Source: JAOPZW01 sp036379935 (lineage in GTDB: Bacteria; Actinomycetota; Thermoleophilia; Solirubrobacterales; Solirubrobacteraceae). Taken from it: 9,733 nucleotides of DNA. This document shows positions 1-9,733 of this stretch, one piece after another. The stretch's first letter is position 1, and every line of letters starts with the position of its first letter. The stretch covers positions 1-9,733 of the forward strand of contig DASVFT010000169.1 in the NCBI GenBank assembly GCA_036379935.1. The letters run 5' to 3'. The position numbers were made by a program, and so were the translations under genes. The notes under the pieces are model-generated. The model did no database searches. It was not told where the DNA came from and saw only the letters and a list, made by a program, of their open reading frames with translations.

Positions 1-84
1 CAGGGCGTCGGTGCGCCGCAGGCGCTGGGCGTCAACGCGCGGGCGCCAGTGAACGGCCGCCAGCTCCGGAAGCTCCGTCGCCAC
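1..84 (-). CDS. Possible 5' end of an unidentified gene, truncated by the window edge
   Basis: A minus-strand frame opens with GTG at 84-82 and stays open for 28 codons to base 1. The predicted start reads VATELPELAAVHWRPRVDAQ. By hand count, 25 of the 28 codons end in G or C, as expected for a real gene in this genome. It begins 13 bases after the stop of the small gene at 98-322, the same tight spacing seen elsewhere in the cluster. No domain can be recognised in 28 residues. A plus-strand frame over the same bases is also open, so coding is not certain and the start codon is a guess. Confidence 0.35.
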   Translation of the reverse strand, partial: MATELPELAAVHWRPRVDAQRLRRTDAL

Positions 85-97
85 GGGCGGACCGCGC

Positions 98-322
98 TCA
101 GCCGCCCGAGATCGGCCGGCGCATGATCACGAGCTCGGCGTCCAGCGGCAGCTCGCGCACGTGCTCGGCCTGGCCTTCGCCCGTCGAGACCATCGCGAAG
201 TACCCCCGATCGAGCTCCGCGCGGAAGGCCTGGACGGCGGCCTCCACGGCCTGAGCGTCGTCGGCTCTCCACTCCGCCAGCGTGGTGTGGCCGGACTGGT
301 CCATGCGGATGAGACGGGACAT
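98..322 (-). CDS. Small protein of unknown function (74 aa)
   Basis: This is a complete 74-residue ORF that starts MSRLIRMDQSGHTTLAEW and ends in IMRRPISGG. I chose the ATG at 322-320 because a perfect AAGGAGGT Shine-Dalgarno sequence lies 4 bases upstream. The in-frame GTG at 328 overlaps that sequence and is unlikely to be used. There is no signal peptide, membrane helix or cysteine. The middle (about residues 19-38) looks like an amphipathic helix rich in Ala and acidic residues, flanked by probable beta strands. The pattern of an N-terminal 'D.SGHTTL.W' strand, a helix, 'RGYFAM' and a C-terminal Gly-Gly resembles short uncharacterised actinobacterial proteins I have seen, but I cannot name a family. 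The C-terminal GG superficially recalls ubiquitin-like proteins; that is too weak to call. It lies 71 bases downstream of the diguanylate cyclase gene and may have its own promoter. Confidence 0.75.
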   Translation of the reverse strand: MSRLIRMDQSGHTTLAEWRADDAQAVEAAVQAFRAELDRGYFAMVSTGEGQAEHVRELPLDAELVIMRRPISGG

Positions 323-326
323 GCGC

Positions 327-334
327 ACCTCCTT
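327..334 (-). promoter_or_regulatory. Strong Shine-Dalgarno sequence fixing the start of the 74-aa gene
   Basis: On the minus strand the bases read AAGGAGGT, a full match to the anti-Shine-Dalgarno sequence of 16S rRNA, 4 bases before the ATG at 322. It is the strongest ribosome binding site in the window. Most other genes here have weak or no recognisable sites and rely on overlap with the upstream stop codon. It therefore suggests that this small gene is translated independently and perhaps at a high level. Confidence 0.8.
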
Positions 335-393
335 CGGCTCGGTCGTCCCATGGTACGCCCGGCCCGCCTCGGCCGAAGCCGTTTCGTGCGCGG

Positions 394-2055
394 TCAGGCG
401 TCGTGGGGCAGCGCGTCGCCCGAGAGCTCGGGCGCGACGGTATCCCCGTCCGCGGCATCCAGCGTCCGGAGGGCCTTCACGCAGTTGCGTCCCGCCGACT
501 TGGCCGCGTACAGCGCGCGATCGGCACCGCGCAGGAGCGCCTCGGGCGAGACGGCGTCACCGGGGAACATCGCGACGCCGAAGCTGGCCGTCGCGCCCTC
601 GGAGATCCCCGGTACGCGCAGGTTCGCGATGGCGAGCCGCAGCTTGTTGCACGCCACAAGGGCGCCGTCGAGATCGGTGTTGGAGAGCACGAGGAGGAAC
701 TCCTCGCCGCCGAAGCGCGCCACGAAGTCGCTGGCGCGGACGGTCTTGCACGCGATGTCCCCAACCGCGGCCAGGAGGTGGTCGCCCTTCTCGTGACCGT
801 AGACGTCGTTGACCTTCTTGAAGTGGTCGAGGTCGAACAGCGCCACCGCGCAGCATGTGACGCTGCGATCGGCGCTGGCGAGCATGAGCTTCAGCGTCTC
901 CTCGGCGGCACGGCGATTGGCCAGGCCGGTGAGCGCGTCTGTCGCGGCGCGCGTCTCGGCCAGCTTCAGGTTGCGCATGCTCGCCAGCACCGGCGCCGCG
1001 TGGGCGACCGCGTCGGTGACGCGCCGGCGTCCGTCTTCGTCGAGGGGATCCGGGGTCTCGACGAGGACCGATCCGATCACCTCGCCGCCCACGAGCGAGG
1101 GCACGCAGGTCACGGCGCCGTCCAGCGTGCCGCACAGCTCGCAGGCCAGGAGCGGCGAGGCCCCGGGCGCGCGGTGGTTGGGCTGCCCGAAGCGCACGGC
1201 AAGGCAGTCCTCCGGCTCGGCTTGCAGGAGCGTGGTCGCGAGCGGCGAGTCGGGCGGGACCGCCGTGACCGCCTCGAGCCTCTCGTCGTCGCTGTCGCTG
1301 TTCAGCACGGTCGCCAGGCTGTCTGGAAGTCCGCGTTCGAGCTGGCGCTTGAGCATGCGCTGGGCCTCGCGCTGCGTGCGCGTGCCCTGCAGCGCGCGGC
1401 CGAACTCCTCCTGCTCGGCGCGCCGGCGGCGATCCTCGAGCAGGAGCCGCTTGTCCTCCACGACGCGCGCCGCGTAGCGCCGCCAGGATCGCAGCGCGGC
1501 GAGCCCGCCGGCGGCGAGGACGAGGGCGGCCAACCCGAGCGCCGCGAACAGGGTCGCGCGGTGCCAGGTGCGGTCGCTCGCGGACTGGGCGAGGAAGGCG
1601 CGCTCGTGCAGGGTCGCGTTCTCCTGGGAGAAGCGATCGAGCAGCCGCGCGCGCGCGGCCGCGTCGCGCGGACGGTCCTCGCGGGGCGCGACGAGCGCGC
1701 GGATCGCGGCGAGGCGCCAGCGGTCGACGAGGTCGGACTGCGCGCGCAGGAGCGCGCGCTCCCGAGAGCCCGGCTGCGTGACGGCGACCGCCCGCGACAG
1801 CGCGTGGTCGAACCCGTGGCTCAGGCGATCGAAGCTCGCCACGTCGCCCGGTGGCGTCCGCTCGACGAGAAGCGCCTGGCGCAGGAGCTGGGACTCCATG
1901 GCGTCGTTCGCCTCGAGCAGCCGATGCCCGCGGTCGTTGCCGCCCCAGACGGCGACGGCGGCCACGGCGATGGTCGCAGCGGCAAACAGCACGCCGAGCA
2001 CGAGTGGAAGGGGGCGTATGGCCGGACGCCGGAACGCGGGCACGCGGAGGGACAT
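394..2055 (-). CDS. Membrane-bound GAF-GGDEF diguanylate cyclase
   Basis: This 553-residue protein is predicted to make the second messenger c-di-GMP from two GTP at the cytoplasmic face of the membrane. A positively charged N-terminus is followed by a transmembrane helix (about 16-38). A mostly helical external segment (about 40-165) and a second membrane helix (about 168-188) come next, then a charged coiled-coil-like linker (about 190-245). Residues 270-360 look like a GAF domain, with Cys284, Cys305, Cys308 and Cys317. The GGDEF domain (about 368-525) has DALTGLANRR, the metal and base residues D408, N416 and D425, the signature GGEEF at 449-453, and an RASD inhibitory site at 440-443. 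These match PleD with one constant offset of 81, so the enzyme looks active and product-inhibited. The start is the ATG at 2055 with a weak AAGGGA site. It begins 38 bases after gatB. The stimulus sensed is unknown. Confidence 0.92.
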   Translation of the reverse strand: MSLRVPAFRRPAIRPLPLVLGVLFAAATIAVAAVAVWGGNDRGHRLLEANDAMESQLLRQALLVERTPPGDVASFDRLSHGFDHALSRAVAVTQPGSRERALLRAQSDLVDRWRLAAIRALVAPREDRPRDAAARARLLDRFSQENATLHERAFLAQSASDRTWHRATLFAALGLAALVLAAGGLAALRSWRRYAARVVEDKRLLLEDRRRRAEQEEFGRALQGTRTQREAQRMLKRQLERGLPDSLATVLNSDSDDERLEAVTAVPPDSPLATTLLQAEPEDCLAVRFGQPNHRAPGASPLLACELCGTLDGAVTCVPSLVGGEVIGSVLVETPDPLDEDGRRRVTDAVAHAAPVLASMRNLKLAETRAATDALTGLANRRAAEETLKLMLASADRSVTCCAVALFDLDHFKKVNDVYGHEKGDHLLAAVGDIACKTVRASDFVARFGGEEFLLVLSNTDLDGALVACNKLRLAIANLRVPGISEGATASFGVAMFPGDAVSPEALLRGADRALYAAKSAGRNCVKALRTLDAADGDTVAPELSGDALPHDA

Positions 2056-2093
2056 GTCCCTTGCATCGGAACGGCCCGCGCGATCCTTGAGGT

Positions 2094-3515
2094 CTACAGC
2101 CCGAGCTTGGACCGCACGAGGCGCGTGACCTCTCCGCCGTCCGCGCGGCCGCGCGTCTCGCGCATCACGTGCCCCACGATCACGCCGATCGGCTTCATGT
2201 CGCCGTTGCGCAGGCGCTCGGCGATCTCGGGATTGGCGTCGAGCGCGGCCTGGACCGCGGGCTCCAGCGCGTCGTCGCCTCCGACCGTTGCCAGGTCCTC
2301 CTCGTCGACGATCGCGGCCGGGTCGCCGCCCTCGGCGACGAGCCGGTCGAGGACCTGCTTGGCCGCGCCCTGCGTGACCCTCTTCTCGCTCACGAGCCCG
2401 ACGAGCGTGGCCAGGGCGCCGGGTGCCACCTTGGACTGCGCCGGGTCCTCGACGTCGATGCGAGCCACGAGCTCGTTGACCCAGTTGGCCAGCGGCTGGG
2501 GCTCGATGCCGTTGCCCGACAGCGCCGCCTCGAAGTAGTCGCCCAGCTCGGCGCGCCAGGCCAGCAGCCTCGCCGAGTCGGCGGTGAGGCCGAGGTCGCG
2601 CTCGAAGCGCTCGGCTCGGGCCGCCGGCAGCTCGGGAAGCGCGGCGCGCGCCCGCTCGAGCATCTCGTCGCTGATCGCGATCGGGACGAGGTCGGGCTCG
2701 GGGAAGTAGCGGTAGTCGTGCGCCTCCTCCTTGGAGCGCAGCGACGTGATCGTCTCGGTCCGCGGGTCGAAGTGCAGTGTCTCCTGCACCACCTCCTGGC
2801 CGGCGCGCAGCAGCGTCTCCTGGCGGGCGATCTCGGCGCGGATCCCCTTCTCCAGAAAGCGGAAGGAGTTCATGTTCTTCAGCTCGGTCTTGGTGCCGAG
2901 CTCGCGCGTGCCGACGCGACGGATGGAGACGTTGGCGTCGCAGCGCAGCGAGCCCTCCTCCATGTTGACGTCGCTCACGCCCAGCTGGCGCAGGGTGGCA
3001 CGGAGCAGGCGCAGCCACTCGCCCGCCTGCTCGGCCGAGCGCACGTCGGGTTCGGTGACGATCTCCACCAGCGGCGTTCCCCCGCGGTTGAAGTCGACGA
3101 CGGAGGTCTCGGCGCCGTGGATGCGCCCGCTGGTGCCCGTGTGCACGAGCTTGGCCGCGTCCTCCTCGAGGTGTACGCGGTGGATGCGGATGTCGCCCAG
3201 CCGCCCGCCGCGGCACAGGGGCTCGTCGTACTGGCTGATCTGGTAGCCCTTGGGCGAGTCGGGATAGAAGTAGTTCTTGCGATGGAAGATCGAGCGGGGG
3301 GCGAGCTCGCAGCCCAGCGCCAGCCCGATCAGCAGCCCGTAGTGGATGGCGCGCTCGTTGGCCACGGGCAGCGCGCCGGGAAGCGCGAGGCAGACCTCGC
3401 AGGTCCGGGTGTTCGGCGGCTCCCCGAACGAGAGCTCGCAGCCGCAGAACATCTTCGTCCGCGTGCTGAGCTGGACGTGGATCTCGAGGCCGATCACGGC
3501 TTCGTAGTCGGTCAC
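2094..3515 (-). CDS. gatB: Asp-tRNA(Asn)/Glu-tRNA(Gln) amidotransferase subunit B
   Basis: GatB (473 aa) is the kinase/transamidase and tRNA-binding subunit of GatCAB. It phosphorylates the side chain of Glu on tRNA(Gln), or Asp on tRNA(Asn), and amidates it with ammonia delivered from GatA. Visible family motifs are GLEIHVQL at 9-16 (E11 and H13 in the active-site cradle), the zinc-site cysteines C24, C26, C39 and C42, YFYPDSPKGYQISQYD at 82-97, VDFNRGGTPLVEIVTEPD at 140-157, and YRYFPEPDL at 268-276. The last roughly 150 residues form the helical, YqeY-like tail that grips the tRNA; it includes the 'NGDMKPIGVIVGHVM' segment. Length is normal. The start is GTG at 3515, overlapping the gatA stop as GTGA, so translation is probably coupled to gatA. 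There is no good Shine-Dalgarno sequence. Confidence 0.97.
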   Translation of the reverse strand: MTDYEAVIGLEIHVQLSTRTKMFCGCELSFGEPPNTRTCEVCLALPGALPVANERAIHYGLLIGLALGCELAPRSIFHRKNYFYPDSPKGYQISQYDEPLCRGGRLGDIRIHRVHLEEDAAKLVHTGTSGRIHGAETSVVDFNRGGTPLVEIVTEPDVRSAEQAGEWLRLLRATLRQLGVSDVNMEEGSLRCDANVSIRRVGTRELGTKTELKNMNSFRFLEKGIRAEIARQETLLRAGQEVVQETLHFDPRTETITSLRSKEEAHDYRYFPEPDLVPIAISDEMLERARAALPELPAARAERFERDLGLTADSARLLAWRAELGDYFEAALSGNGIEPQPLANWVNELVARIDVEDPAQSKVAPGALATLVGLVSEKRVTQGAAKQVLDRLVAEGGDPAAIVDEEDLATVGGDDALEPAVQAALDANPEIAERLRNGDMKPIGVIVGHVMRETRGRADGGEVTRLVRSKLGL

Positions 3516-4930
3516 GTGCGCGCCCCGGAGCTGTCGAAGCCGATCGCCTGCTCGAGCGCGTAGGCGGTGTCGAGGATCCGGTTCTCGCTGAACGCCGGGC
3601 CCGCGAGCTGGAAGCCGACGGGCAGCCCCTCGCTCAGCCCGGCGGGGATCGAGACGGCCGGGATCCCCGCCAGCGGCATGGGCGCGGTGAAGTAGTCGTT
3701 GAGGTACATGGCCAGTGGGTCGTCGGTCTTGGCGCCCAGCGGGAAGGCGACGCCCGGGCTCGTGGGCGTGACGACAAAGTCGACGTCCTCGAACGCGCGA
3801 CGGAAGTCGTCGGCGATCTTCGTGCGCACGCGCTGGGCGCGCCCGTAGTAGGCGTCGTAGTAGCCGCTGGAGAGCGCGTAGGTACCGATGAGGATGCGGC
3901 GCCTGACCTCGGCGCCGAAGCCGTCGTGACGCGTCTTGGTGTACATGGTCAGCAGGTCGTCGGCCTCGCGGCGCAGGCCGTAGCGCACGCCGTCGTAGCG
4001 CGCGAGGTTCGACGAGGCCTCGGCCGGCGCGATGACGTAGTAGGCGCTGATGGCGTAGTCGGCGTGCGGGAGCGCCACGCGCTGGATGGTCGCCCCCAGC
4101 TCGTGGGCGAGGTCGAGCGTGGCCTCGAAGCGCTCCATGACCCCGGGCTCCACGCCCTCGCCCGTGAGGTCCTCGGGCACGCCGAGGCGGATGCCGTCGA
4201 GGCGCTGCGCGGTGGGCAGCCGCACCGGCTCGGGGAAGGCGACCGAGGTGGCGTCGCGCTCGTCCTGGCCGACCATGTGCCGGAAGAGGAGGGCCGAGTC
4301 GGTGACGTCGCGGGTCAGCGGCCCGGCCTGATCCAGGCTCGACGCGAAGGCGATCATGCCGAAGCGGCTGACCGCGCCGTACGTGGGCTTCAGCCCGACG
4401 ATTCCGCACAGCGCGGCCGGCTGGCGGATCGAGCCGCCGGTGTCGGTGCCCAGCGCCCAGGGCGCGCTCCCCGCGGCCACGGCGGCGGCGCTCCCGCCCG
4501 ACGACCCGCCCGGCACGCGCGTGCGGTCCCACGGGTTGAGCGTCGGCCCGTAGGCCGAGTTCTCGGTCGAGGAGCCCATGGCGAACTCGTCCTGGTTGGT
4601 CTTGCCCAGCAGCGGCGCGCCGGCCTCGGCGAGCTGCCGGACCACGCTGGCGGTGTAGGGCGGGCGATAGCCCTCGATGATCCGCGAGCCCGCCTGCGAG
4701 GGAACGTCCTGCGTGCAGAAGAGGTCCTTGACGGCGAGCGGCACGCCGTGGAGCGGACCGCCATTGGTCTGGGGAGCCTCGTCGGCGACCCAGAGGTAGG
4801 CGTTGAGATCGTCGGCCGCGGCGCGCTCGCGGTAGGCCTCGAACAGCTCGCGACGGTCGAGGTCGCCGCGCTCGATGGCGGCCGCCGCCTGCGCGGCGGT
4901 CAGCGCGACGATGTCGGTGGCGCTCGTCAT
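3512..4930 (-). CDS. gatA: Asp-tRNA(Asn)/Glu-tRNA(Gln) amidotransferase subunit A
   Basis: GatA (472 aa) is the amidase-signature subunit that hydrolyses glutamine and channels ammonia to GatB. The Lys-cisSer-Ser triad is intact: K68 in VPLAVKDLF, S143 in the PGGSSGGSAAA loop and S167 in GTDTGGSIRQPAA. The 75- and 24-residue spacings are those of the family. Other signatures are LLGKTNQDEFAMGSSTENSA (108-127) and the C-terminal GIPAVSIPAGL and 'LPVGFQLAGP' segments. Length is normal for GatA. The ATG at 4930 overlaps the gatC stop as ATGA, and its own stop overlaps the gatB start, so the three subunits are translationally coupled. With gatC directly upstream and gatB downstream, it is a true GatA and not a stand-alone amidase. 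Confidence 0.97.
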   Translation of the reverse strand: MTSATDIVALTAAQAAAAIERGDLDRRELFEAYRERAAADDLNAYLWVADEAPQTNGGPLHGVPLAVKDLFCTQDVPSQAGSRIIEGYRPPYTASVVRQLAEAGAPLLGKTNQDEFAMGSSTENSAYGPTLNPWDRTRVPGGSSGGSAAAVAAGSAPWALGTDTGGSIRQPAALCGIVGLKPTYGAVSRFGMIAFASSLDQAGPLTRDVTDSALLFRHMVGQDERDATSVAFPEPVRLPTAQRLDGIRLGVPEDLTGEGVEPGVMERFEATLDLAHELGATIQRVALPHADYAISAYYVIAPAEASSNLARYDGVRYGLRREADDLLTMYTKTRHDGFGAEVRRRILIGTYALSSGYYDAYYGRAQRVRTKIADDFRRAFEDVDFVVTPTSPGVAFPLGAKTDDPLAMYLNDYFTAPMPLAGIPAVSIPAGLSEGLPVGFQLAGPAFSENRILDTAYALEQAIGFDSSGART

Positions 4931-5211
4931 GCGGTGGGGCTCGGCACGCGGAAGCCGCCGTCGGCGACGTCGGGCGCCTGGGCGAGGGCCACGTCGCGCG
5001 GCAGGCAGGGCCGGGGCTCGTCGGGACGCAGCGCGTTGGCCAGCTCGACGGCGTGCGAGGTCGGCGGCACGTCGTCGAGGTCGAGCTCGCCGATCTTCTC
5101 GATGTGCTGGAGGATGTTCGAGAGCTCGCCGGAGATCTTCGTGACCTCGTCGTCGCTGAGCTCCAGGCGCGCCAGGCGCGCGACGTGGAGGACCTGCTCG
5201 CGGTCGATCAT
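4927..5211 (-). CDS. gatC: Asp-tRNA(Asn)/Glu-tRNA(Gln) amidotransferase subunit C
   Basis: GatC (94 aa) is the small belt-like subunit that wraps the GatA-GatB interface and stabilises the complex. The family pattern is clear: the N-terminal V..VARLARLELSDDE helix, 'ELSNILQHIEKIGELDLDDVPP' across 29-50, and a C-terminal proline-rich tail ending with GFRVPSPTA, where other GatCs have the equivalent 'FRVP' segment. The ATG at 5211 is the only reasonable start; just upstream in frame are GTC and CTA codons. An AGAGGG sequence sits only 1 base before the start, closer than ideal, so ribosomes may arrive partly by reinitiation from the membrane-protein gene that stops 11 bases upstream. The stop overlaps gatA by 4 bases. 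Confidence 0.96.
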   Translation of the reverse strand: MIDREQVLHVARLARLELSDDEVTKISGELSNILQHIEKIGELDLDDVPPTSHAVELANALRPDEPRPCLPRDVALAQAPDVADGGFRVPSPTA

Positions 5212-5222
5212 GCCCTCTGAGT

Positions 5223-5681
5223 CTAGGACGACACCGGCGGCGGAGCGGGCCGCGCCGGCGGCGGCTCGTACGCGCTCTCGGGCGCGCCGGTGCGCTCGTC
5301 GGCCATGGCGCGCCAGCCCCCGACCGCCAGGAGCAGGGCTGCGAGCAGGCCGAGATAGGCCGCACCCTCGATCGAGGTGGCCGCGTCGACGCCGGGCTGG
5401 GCCACCGCGACGCGCACGAGCACGGCCAGCGCGGCCAGCGTGCCCAGCAGCGCCGTCAGCACAGCGGCCGCGACCACCTGCGCCACCGGCCGGGCCGACA
5501 GCGTGGCGACGAGCAGCCAGCCGGCGACGGCGATCGCCGCGAGGCAGAGCAGCAGCGTCGGCCAGCCCAGCGCCGACCACCCGCTCTCGTGGCGCGGACC
5601 CACCCAGTCCAGGAACAGCGAGACCAGCAGCAGCGCCGCCCCCGCTCCGGCGAGCCACTCACCCGCCCGCAGGCGGCTCAT
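5223..5681 (-). CDS. Four-helix membrane protein of unknown function
   Basis: This is a 152-residue integral membrane protein I cannot assign to a characterised family. Four hydrophobic segments are visible: about 10-28 (AGAGAALLLVSLFLDW), 40-60, 68-92 and 105-123. A soluble tail of about 30 residues follows, rich in Pro and Ala (YEPPPARPAPPPVSS). The opening 'R.GEWLAG.GA..LLVSLFLDWVG' arrangement is common in uncharacterised actinobacterial membrane proteins (recollection, not a search). There are no obvious catalytic residues and no signal-peptide cleavage site. The ATG at 5681 overlaps the folD stop as ATGA and lacks a Shine-Dalgarno sequence, so it is translationally coupled to folD. gatC starts 11 bases after it ends. 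Its position between folD and gatC suggests it is stably part of the operon, but it says little about function. Confidence 0.88.
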   Translation of the reverse strand: MSRLRAGEWLAGAGAALLLVSLFLDWVGPRHESGWSALGWPTLLLCLAAIAVAGWLLVATLSARPVAQVVAAAVLTALLGTLAALAVLVRVAVAQPGVDAATSIEGAAYLGLLAALLLAVGGWRAMADERTGAPESAYEPPPARPAPPPVSS

Positions 5682-6529
5682 CGCAGCGCCATGCGCGCCG
5701 CCTGCAGCGTGTTGCGCAGCAGGCAGGCGATCGTCATCGGGCCGACGCCGCCCGGCACCGGGGTGATCGCGCCGGCTACCTCGACGGCCGCGTCGAAGTC
5801 GACGTCGCCGTGCAGGCCGTCGTCGGCGCGGTTGATGCCCACGTCGATGACGGTCGCGCCCGGCTTGATCCAATCGCCCTTGACCATCCGGTCGCGCCCG
5901 ACCGCCGCGATGAGGACGTCGGCGCGCCGGCAGACCTCCGCGAGGTCGCGCGTGCGCGAGTGCGACACGGTCACCGTCGCGTTGGCGCCGAGGAGGAGCT
6001 GGGCCATGGGCTTGCCGAAGAGGTTCGAGCGCCCGATCACGACGGCCTCCGCGCCTTCGAGCTGCGCGCCCGCCTCCGCCAGCAGCTCCATCACGCCCAG
6101 CGGCGTGCACGGGCGCAGGCCCTCGCGCCCGAGGGCGAGCAGGCCCGCGCTCACGGGGGTGAGGCCGTCGACGTCCTTGCCGGGATCGATGAGCCCGGTC
6201 AGCTCGACGCCGTCGAGGTGGTCGGGCAGCGGGAGCTGGCAGAGGATGCCGCTCACGGCCGGGTCGGCGTTGAGCTGCCCGATGAGCTCGACGAGCTCCT
6301 CGCGCGTGGCGTCGGCGGCCAGGCGATGGTCGAAGCCGCGCATGCCGACCTCGGCGGTGGCCTTCTGCTTGCCGCCGACATAGATGGCCGATGCGGGGTC
6401 CTCGCCGACCAGGATGGTCGCGAGGCCCGGCGGGCGCCCGTGCTCGGCGGTGAACTCCGCCACGTCGTCGCGGACCTGGGCGCGCACGCGCGCGGCCACC
6501 GCCTTGCCGTCGATCACCTGTGCTGCCAT
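5678..6529 (-). CDS. folD: Bifunctional methylene-THF dehydrogenase / methenyl-THF cyclohydrolase
   Basis: FolD (283 aa) interconverts 5,10-methylene-, 5,10-methenyl- and 10-formyl-tetrahydrofolate in the cytoplasm. This links serine/glycine C1 units to purine synthesis and initiator-tRNA formylation. The catalytic residues fall at Y50, K54 (YVGGK), Q98 (GILCQLPLP) and D121 (PGKDVDG), the same numbers as in E. coli FolD. The NAD(P)-binding half has VVIGRSNLFGKPMAQLLL (163-180) and the C-terminal PGGVGPMT loop (259-266). The family is NADP- or NAD-dependent; the cofactor cannot be decided here. The start is ATG at 6529, 46 bases after pcrA. There is no good Shine-Dalgarno sequence upstream, only C-rich sequence. 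The stop overlaps the next gene by 4 bases. Confidence 0.97.
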   Translation of the reverse strand: MAAQVIDGKAVAARVRAQVRDDVAEFTAEHGRPPGLATILVGEDPASAIYVGGKQKATAEVGMRGFDHRLAADATREELVELIGQLNADPAVSGILCQLPLPDHLDGVELTGLIDPGKDVDGLTPVSAGLLALGREGLRPCTPLGVMELLAEAGAQLEGAEAVVIGRSNLFGKPMAQLLLGANATVTVSHSRTRDLAEVCRRADVLIAAVGRDRMVKGDWIKPGATVIDVGINRADDGLHGDVDFDAAVEVAGAITPVPGGVGPMTIACLLRNTLQAARMALR

Positions 6530-6575
6530 CGCGGCGGCGGAGGGTATCCGCCCGAGCCGACCCGCGGCCTGTCCC

Positions 6576-9733
<3,158 letters not shown>

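Noticed and set aside
370..381. Short inverted repeat with a UUCG loop (CGGC-TTCG-GCCG on the minus strand) after the cyclase stop
   Set aside because: The stem is only 4 base pairs, is flanked by an A-A mismatch and has no T-run. Such a short GC palindrome is expected by chance here, so I do not call a terminator.
335..393. Possible promoter (TTCGGC, 16 bases, TACCAT on the minus strand) before the 74-aa gene
   Set aside because: Both boxes match the consensus weakly and no independent evidence supports them.
403..2538. A 711-codon plus-strand open frame opposite the diguanylate cyclase
   Set aside because: It mirrors the codon structure of the true minus-strand gene and shows no domain. 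It is a GC artefact.
2056..3216. Upstream extension of the diguanylate cyclase frame
   Set aside because: The extension overlaps gatB in another frame and is Arg/Gly-rich. The ATG at 2055 directly precedes a normal basic N-terminus and membrane helix.
2169..3563. A 464-codon plus-strand open frame opposite gatB
   Set aside because: It is antisense to a complete gatB with all family motifs. The Val/Leu/Gly/Asp/Arg-rich translation matches nothing I recognise.

Overview
The window is very GC-rich and gene-dense. Every supported gene lies on the minus strand, so transcription runs from high to low coordinates. The GC content, frequent ATGA/GTGA start-stop overlaps, and a PcrA-type helicase linked to gatCAB suggest an actinomycete-like bacterium. 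Class Thermoleophilia (Solirubrobacterales and relatives) is a plausible guess, but it is inference and not shown by a marker gene. No stretch above about 300 bases lacks a gene. The largest gap is 71 bases (323-393).

In transcription order: a 5'-truncated UvrD/PcrA DNA helicase gene (9733-6576) carries an in-frame intein of 362 residues (9092-8007) inside helicase motif III. It is followed by folD (one-carbon folate metabolism), a four-helix membrane protein of unknown function, and gatC, gatA and gatB (the tRNA-dependent amidotransferase GatCAB). Next come a membrane-anchored GAF-GGDEF diguanylate cyclase, a 74-residue protein of unknown function with a perfect Shine-Dalgarno sequence, and the possible first 28 codons of a further gene running off the left edge. 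From folD to gatB the genes overlap by 4 bases or are 11 bases apart, which indicates one translationally coupled operon. pcrA and the diguanylate cyclase gene lie 46 and 38 bases from it and may be co-transcribed.

The theme is housekeeping: DNA repair and transcription-coupled helicase function, C1-folate supply, and aminoacyl-tRNA correction. A second-messenger enzyme sits at the downstream end. In many Gram-positive bacteria pcrA, ligA and gatCAB are neighbours. Here folD and a small membrane protein occupy the place between pcrA and gatC.

The most unusual element is the intein. Its splicing motifs look complete and its excision would restore the helicase motif exactly. Its central region shows no LAGLIDADG motif. 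Instead it contains a segment resembling a diverged GIY-YIG nuclease fold, followed by a second module I cannot assign. This central region is noticeably lower in GC than the splicing parts and the host gene.
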